Part shown: piece by piece, positions 59,709 through 64,000 of the stretch
How the letters are laid out: each line of letters starts with the position of its first letter
Position numbering within the stretch: position 1 is the stretch's first letter
DNA from: Hyphomicrobiales bacterium
GTDB lineage: Bacteria; Pseudomonadota; Alphaproteobacteria; Rhizobiales; Rhizobiaceae
DNA: 64,000 bases
Assembly (NCBI GenBank): GCA_900465675.1
Contig: UBJR01000014.1
Location: 17,584 to 81,583 of the forward strand
Reading direction: 5' to 3'
Notes under the pieces: generated by a model
Told to the model about the DNA's origin: nothing
Databases searched by the model: none
Seen by the model: only the letters and a program-made list of their open reading frames with translations
Made by a program: the position numbers and the translations under genes

Positions 59709-60464
59709 TCATTGCTGCAGTTCGGCGAGCGCCCGGCGAAGCGGCGCGTCGGAAATCTGGATCATGCCGGCAAAGGGGATATCCATATCGAGCACGAGGT
59801 AGATCGACGCGGAAATCAGAAAGGCAGCAATCAGGAACATCGACAGCACGATGATATTCTTGGGCGCCCGGAACCCGAAACTCGCGAAGATCAGCGTCAG
59901 CCAGGCCATCAGCATGAAGACCAGCGGCATCGGAATGACGCCTTCCGACTGCTCGACGATCACCCATCGCCGCTCGACGATGGTCTTGTATTGTTGCCGG
60001 GCGTCGGTCCAGAGCGCCATGTGATTGGGATCGGTCGGGTTCATGACGGCAATGTTGTTGCCGATGGCATTCAGTGCCATTTCCGATTTGCGATCGCTCT
60101 GGAGTACCGGATCCACGAGGCGCATCGGGCTGGCCAGCGCTTGCTCGACATAGTGGATCAGGCTGGCGCGGGTGTCGTCGGCTTCCAGGCCATAGGTTCG
60201 CAAGGTGCGGTCGAGCAGGATGATTTCGGTGGCGAAGGAATGGACGCTGTCGTCGATGCCGGCAAATGTGTTCTTCGAGGAATTGATCATCAGACCGAAG
60301 ACCAGCGAGGTCATGACGACGAAGATGTTGGCGACGAGGCGGACAACGGTATTGGTTTCTTCTTCGCGGTGGCGCGCCGGCAGCCGCGGATAGGCGACCA
60401 TGGTGCCGATCGAGGCGATAGTCAGGCAGACGAACACTGATCCCGCAACAATGATCTCACGCAC
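59709..60464 (-). CDS. DUF4239 membrane protein
   Basis: A 251-residue protein starting at GTG 60464. Hydrophobic segments lie at about 5-25, 43-62, 176-195 and 205-225, with a soluble helical part between. It fits the DUF4239 (bestrophin-like) family. The function is unknown. Confidence 0.78.
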   Translation of the reverse strand: MREIIVAGSVFVCLTIASIGTMVAYPRLPARHREEETNTVVRLVANIFVVMTSLVFGLMINSSKNTFAGIDDSVHSFATEIILLDRTLRTYGLEADDTRASLIHYVEQALASPMRLVDPVLQSDRKSEMALNAIGNNIAVMNPTDPNHMALWTDARQQYKTIVERRWVIVEQSEGVIPMPLVFMLMAWLTLIFASFGFRAPKNIIVLSMFLIAAFLISASIYLVLDMDIPFAGMIQISDAPLRRALAELQQ

Positions 60465-60598
60465 CCGAGATTTCCCCTCTCTTCTCTCCGTGGGGCACGT
60501 TAGCGCATGCGGAAGATTTTGGCATCAGGGCGGTTTTGAAGGCTGGACAAAGCGCAGCACGGGTATAGCTTCACCGCCCGACGTGAATGGAGACTGAT

Positions 60599-61144
60599 AT
60601 GACCGAGATCCTCGACATCGCCGTAAAGCTCGCAGACGGCCGCGAGACAAGCCTCAACGAACATCGCGGCAAGGTTATGCTCGTCGTCAATGTTGCATCG
60701 AAATGCGGGCTGACGGCGCAGTATGAAGGTCTGGAAAAGCTCTACGAGGACAAGCGCGAGCGCGGCTTCGTCATTGCGGCCTTCCCGGCCAACAATTTCA
60801 AGGGTCAGGAGCCGGGAACCGATGCCGAGATCGTCGAGTTCTGCCAGCTGACCTATGATGTGAAATTCCCGATCTATTCGAAGATTTCCGTCAAGGGCGA
60901 CGACAAGCATCCGCTCTACCGTCAGCTGACCGCCGCACCTTTGCCAACCACCGGCGAAGGACCGATGCGCGAGCGATTGCGCGGCAACGGCCTTGCAGGC
61001 GATGCTGACAGTGAAATTCTCTGGAATTTCGAGAAATTCCTGATCGGCCGCAACGGCGACATCGTTGCGCGTTTTGCGCCCGATGTGACCGCCGACGATC
61101 AGCGGCTGGTGACGGCGATCGACAAGGAATTGTCCAAGGCCTGA
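60599..61144 (+). CDS. Glutathione peroxidase family protein (thiol form)
   Basis: A 181-residue peroxidase. Cys36 replaces selenocysteine in NVASKCGLTAQYEGL, with the rest of the catalytic tetrad at Gln70 (FPANNFKGQEPG) and Trp142 (LWNFEKFLIG). Such bacterial enzymes mostly use thioredoxin. The ATG at 60599 follows GGAGA. It ends exactly where the convergent AraC-type gene ends. Confidence 0.93.
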   Translation: MTEILDIAVKLADGRETSLNEHRGKVMLVVNVASKCGLTAQYEGLEKLYEDKRERGFVIAAFPANNFKGQEPGTDAEIVEFCQLTYDVKFPIYSKISVKGDDKHPLYRQLTAAPLPTTGEGPMRERLRGNGLAGDADSEILWNFEKFLIGRNGDIVARFAPDVTADDQRLVTAIDKELSKA

Positions 61145-61978
61145 TTACTGCCTGCGAAAGCGGCTGCGGAAAGCGGTCGGCGCCATGCCCTCGCGGTTCT
61201 GGAAGAGCCGCGAGAAATAAAAGGCATCAACGATGCCGATCTCCCGCGCGATCGCTTCGATCGGGAGATCGGAGGTGGTCAGCAATTGTTTGGCATGGTC
61301 GATCCGCAGCCGGAGCTGGAATGCTTTCGGCGAAAGTCCGGTTGCCGCCATGAAGCGGCGGCGGAACGTTGCCGGTGACATTGCGAATTCGGCGGCGAAT
61401 TTCTGCATGTCGAGATCTTCGAAGGCGCGCCCGGCAAGGGCGGAAACGGCTGCCTCGATCCTGGCGCCATTCACAGTGTCGTTTGTGGCTGAATCCACCT
61501 GCCTTGCGGCCTGGATGACGATGCGGTGAAGCGTGGCGGCGGCCGAGCTCAGCGCCAATGTGCTGCCCTCGGTGAAATCCGCGCGGAGCGCCGCAAAGAG
61601 CTGCTGCATCTCGTGCAGATTGTTGAGTGCCACATGCGGTGCCGTCTCGGAGATCAGACGCTGGCGGATCAGGCTCGAAGCGAAAGGGCCTTCGAACAGC
61701 GCCCATTGCTCTTCCCAGCTTTCGCCCTCGGCCGGGCCATAGGAATGCCGGCTGCCCGGCGTCAGCCAGAAGAGCGCGGGCGCTTCGATTGCGAGCCTGC
61801 CTGCCTGTTCGGTTTCCAGCGTGCCGTGCCCCGACTCGACGAGCACCACCGCATGGCAAGGCAGGCGTCGCTCCCGGACGTGCACGGCGATCCGCTGCCG
61901 CCCGAAGCCCGTCACCGACAAGGCGGGCGGGTTGATCGATGGTGGCGAGCGGTAGAGCGCGAGCGGCGCGGATTTCAT
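61145..61978 (-). CDS. AraC-family transcriptional regulator
   Basis: A 277-residue regulator with an N-terminal cupin sensor (about 35-150, including FWLTPGSRHSYGPAEGE) and a C-terminal pair of helix-turn-helix units (about 175-275, DLPIEAIAREIGIVDAFYFS). It is divergent from the second PhyH-type gene with 93 bases between, and is therefore its likely regulator. The cupin of this size is usual for sugar-responsive members. Confidence 0.9.
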   Translation of the reverse strand: MKSAPLALYRSPPSINPPALSVTGFGRQRIAVHVRERRLPCHAVVLVESGHGTLETEQAGRLAIEAPALFWLTPGSRHSYGPAEGESWEEQWALFEGPFASSLIRQRLISETAPHVALNNLHEMQQLFAALRADFTEGSTLALSSAAATLHRIVIQAARQVDSATNDTVNGARIEAAVSALAGRAFEDLDMQKFAAEFAMSPATFRRRFMAATGLSPKAFQLRLRIDHAKQLLTTSDLPIEAIAREIGIVDAFYFSRLFQNREGMAPTAFRSRFRRQ

Positions 61979-62071
61979 GAGCGAAAAGTCCAGCTGTGAA
62001 TTCTGTCCATGGCCATCTGCGCTTCATCGCTGCAGCATTGTGGCCTGAATTCGGAGAGGAGGACGATCGAA

Positions 62072-62995
62072 ATGTCAAGTTTGGCCATGAAGACCATTTC
62101 TGAGATGCCGGTGCTGAGGGCCGGTGGCAAGGTGCTCTCGACGGCCGGGAACAGGCTTAGCTATCTTGCTCCAACCGATCCAGCGATCGGCATCGCGGCG
62201 ATCCGCGAGCGCCACGAAGAGCATGGTTATGTCTGGCTGAAGCGGTTTCTCGATCCTGATGCCGTCAATGCGTTTCGCGGCTGGGTGTTCGGGCATCTGG
62301 CAGGGGCGGGGCTGATCGAGCCAGGATCAGATCCGCGTCTTGGTCTGGCCGCCGCTGCAGAGAGCGATCCGCAGCAGGCCAACCGCATCCTCATGTCGCT
62401 CGTCCGCTCCGTCGCCTATGAAGGTTTTTGCGCCCAGCCGCGGCTTGCGGCTTTCATGGACGAATTCCTGTCTGGCATTTCCTATCTGCATAAGCGCAAG
62501 ATCATGCGTCACACCCTGCCTGGTAGTTTTACTACGACGCCGGCGCATTACGATCTCGTCTATCTCAGAGGCGGGACAAGCCGCATCGTCACTGCCTGGA
62601 TTCCGCTCGGCGATGTTCCCGTCAATATGGGCGGGCTCGTCTATCTCGAGGGATCGCATGCGATCGGCAGGCAGATGGAGAAGGAGTTTGCCGCCGGGAG
62701 TGCCGGGCTTTCGGCCGAAGAGCGGATCAGCGCCTATAATCGCAACATGACCGAAGGGGGCTGGGTATCGAAAGACCTTCCCGATATGGCCGAGCGCTTC
62801 GATACGCGCTGGCTGATCGCCGACTACGAGGCCGGCGATGTGATGCTGCACAGCCCCTACATGATCCATGCCTCGACGGCGAATGAAAGCCCCGGGCGGC
62901 TGATCCGTCTGTCGACCGATATCCGCTACCAGAATGTCGACGACGAGATCGATGCGCGCTGGGGCAATCATTGGAGCCTGGGGGACATGCTCTAG
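62072..62995 (+). CDS. Phytanoyl-CoA dioxygenase (PhyH) family protein, second copy
   Basis: A 307-residue Fe(II)/2-oxoglutarate oxygenase starting at ATG 62072 after GGAGAGGAGGA. Iron ligands can be placed at H159, D161 (PAHYDLVYL) and H266 (YMIHAST), with Arg276 as the 2-oxoglutarate ligand. It shares only the fold with the 6.4 kb copy. It stands alone with a divergent AraC regulator, so it probably performs a single substrate modification. The substrate is unknown. Confidence 0.87.
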   Translation: MSSLAMKTISEMPVLRAGGKVLSTAGNRLSYLAPTDPAIGIAAIRERHEEHGYVWLKRFLDPDAVNAFRGWVFGHLAGAGLIEPGSDPRLGLAAAAESDPQQANRILMSLVRSVAYEGFCAQPRLAAFMDEFLSGISYLHKRKIMRHTLPGSFTTTPAHYDLVYLRGGTSRIVTAWIPLGDVPVNMGGLVYLEGSHAIGRQMEKEFAAGSAGLSAEERISAYNRNMTEGGWVSKDLPDMAERFDTRWLIADYEAGDVMLHSPYMIHASTANESPGRLIRLSTDIRYQNVDDEIDARWGNHWSLGDML

Positions 62996-63019
62996 GACCG
63001 GATGTCTGCCGGGGTCCTA

Positions 63020-63041
63020 AGGCGCGGCCGGAGCCGCGCCT
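63020..63041. terminator. Hairpin between convergent PhyH and TerC genes
   Basis: AGGCGCGGC and GCCGCGCCT form a nine-pair stem with loop CGGA. Just before it, TAGGACC and GGTCCTA also pair across the stop codon of the PhyH gene. Neither has a long T run. Confidence 0.5.
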
Positions 63042-63050
63042 GTTGTAGAG

Positions 63051-63800
63051 CTAGTGGCTCTCGCCCTTCTTTCGTTTTCGGGCATTTCTCGCAAACATGT
63101 TCAGCACCTCGACCAGCGCCGAGAAGGCCATGGCGGCGTAGACGTAGCCCTTCGGAACATGGAAGCCCATGCCTTCGGCGATCAGCGTCGTGCCGATCAT
63201 CATCAGGAAGGCAAGCGCCAGCATGACGATGGTCGGGTTCTTCTCGATGAAGTTTGCCAGCGGCGTTGCGGCAACAAGCATAACGGTGACGGCGGCCAGC
63301 ACGGCGATGACCATGATCGGCAGATGCGGCGTCATGCCGACGGCGGTGATGATGCTGTCGACCGAGAAGACAAGGTCAAGGATCAGGATCTGCACGATCG
63401 CCGAGCTGAAGGTCGTCGTCGCAGAGTTTGCGATGAAATCCTCGTTGTGATCGGCGGGATCGACGCTGTGGTGAATTTCCTTCGTCGCCTTCCAGAGCAG
63501 GAAGAGACCACCGGCGATCAGAATCAGGTCCTTCCACGAGAAGCCGTGGCCGAAGACCTCGAAGACCGGCGTGGTGAGCTTGACGATCCAGGCGACGGTG
63601 CCGAGCAGCGCCAGACGCATGATCAGCGCCAGACCGATACCGACCTTGCGGGCCTTTTCACGGTGTTCGGGCGGCAGCTTGTTGGTGAGGATGGAGATGA
63701 AGATAAGGTTGTCGATACCCAGAACGACTTCCATGACGACCAGGGTCACCAGCGCCACCCAGGCGGCCGGATCCTGAACCAGGATCATGATATCTTGCAT
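63051..63800 (-). CDS. TerC-family integral membrane protein (YgdQ/YoaE type)
   Basis: A 249-residue protein with seven hydrophobic segments. The acidic membrane motifs are MEVVLGIDNLIFISIL (about 22) and ILDLVFSVDSIITAVGM (about 140). The basic tail (NARKRKKGESH) is cytosolic. It is of another TerC subgroup than the 45.2 kb gene. ATG 63800 follows GGGAAAG. Function probably involves metal-ion or envelope homeostasis. Confidence 0.9.
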   Translation of the reverse strand: MQDIMILVQDPAAWVALVTLVVMEVVLGIDNLIFISILTNKLPPEHREKARKVGIGLALIMRLALLGTVAWIVKLTTPVFEVFGHGFSWKDLILIAGGLFLLWKATKEIHHSVDPADHNEDFIANSATTTFSSAIVQILILDLVFSVDSIITAVGMTPHLPIMVIAVLAAVTVMLVAATPLANFIEKNPTIVMLALAFLMMIGTTLIAEGMGFHVPKGYVYAAMAFSALVEVLNMFARNARKRKKGESH

Positions 63801-63958
63801 GAATTGTCTTTCCCTTGCGCCACAGACAGCTGACGCCGAAATCTAGAGTGAAGGCGCAGAGATGCAAGCGCCGCAAGGGGTATACGAAAGCTGGACGGTA
63901 TTTATTCCGTCAGTGATATGAAGAATGACGCAGTTCCGATGCCGCGAGGCCCACTTCG

Positions 63959-64000
63959 TCAGGCGGGCTCGTTCTGCTTGGCGCCGATACTGTTGAAAAA
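63959..64000 (-). CDS. Possible C-terminal end of a leftward gene
   Basis: Reading leftward from the window edge, a frame is open for 13 codons ending SIGAKQNEPA and TGA at 63959-63961. This could be the tail of a gene lying beyond the edge, but 13 codons are too few to judge coding character. The 158 bases between it and the TerC start hold no other visible feature. Confidence 0.3.
   Translation of the reverse strand, partial: FFNSIGAKQNEPA

Noticed and set aside
1..64000. CRISPR arrays, tRNA or rRNA genes, insertion sequences, prophage genes
   Set aside because: No spaced direct repeats, tRNA T-loop motifs, transposase or integrase sequences were recognised on reading the window.

Overview
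The window looks like ordinary chromosomal DNA of a Rhizobiaceae alphaproteobacterium, most likely the genus Rhizobium (leguminosarum/etli type). The reasons are the high GC with uniform codon use, the many sugar and polyol ABC transporters each paired with its own regulator, the smoEFGK-mtlK polyol operon, an exoD gene, many GTG starts, and two copies of a large palindromic intergenic repeat that resembles the rhizobial RIME element. No phage, transposase, integrase, CRISPR array, rRNA or tRNA was seen. Species assignment is inference from content only.

Layout. 0-4.4 kb: the end of a MalE/ThuE-type sugar-binding protein, two permeases, an ATPase, a ThuA-family protein and a stand-alone RpiR-type helix-turn-helix protein. 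4.4-8.7 kb: on the minus strand a PhyH-type dioxygenase, an SDR dehydrogenase and an SMP-30 lactonase, with a divergent LacI-type regulator. 8.8-10 kb: a class III adenylate cyclase. 10-17.5 kb: D-galactonate dehydratase (dgoD) and a FadR-type regulator diverge from araFGH, an aldose epimerase and a second SDR dehydrogenase, which together suggest oxidative use of galactose and/or arabinose. 17.5-23.1 kb: an OsmC protein, then a TetR-RND efflux operon behind a perfect palindrome. 23.1-27 kb: a ROK sugar kinase, a QseBC-like two-component pair and exoD. 27-37.2 kb: the polyol locus (SorC regulator, smoEFGK, mtlK, HAD phosphatase, pentulose kinase) and a convergent RpiR regulator.

37.4-47 kb is mostly housekeeping and stress genes: EI24 membrane protein, VOC/TetR pair, nth, a DUF2244 protein, an Ada-like alkyltransferase, a SorC regulator divergent from transaldolase, DUF1345, DUF1328, TerC and a LuxR-type regulator. 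47-53.7 kb is a putrescine/polyamine-type import and oxidation operon (binding protein, ATPase, two permeases, aminobutyraldehyde dehydrogenase) with a LysR gene upstream. 53.8-64 kb holds a low-complexity membrane-anchored protein, lysS-gltX, an SLC13/RCK transporter, a DUF4239 protein, glutathione peroxidase, an AraC/PhyH divergent pair and a second TerC.

The unifying theme is import followed by oxidation of sugars, polyols and amines, with each module carrying a local regulator and often a visible inverted repeat in its promoter. Two transport operons (ara and smo) have a hairpin directly after the binding-protein gene, which would favour excess binding protein over membrane components. 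The least explained parts are the ThuA/PhyH/SMP-30/SDR region, the SIS-less RpiR protein, the AraC/PhyH pair and the GEKA-rich protein at 53.8 kb. No wholly new system could be demonstrated from sequence alone.
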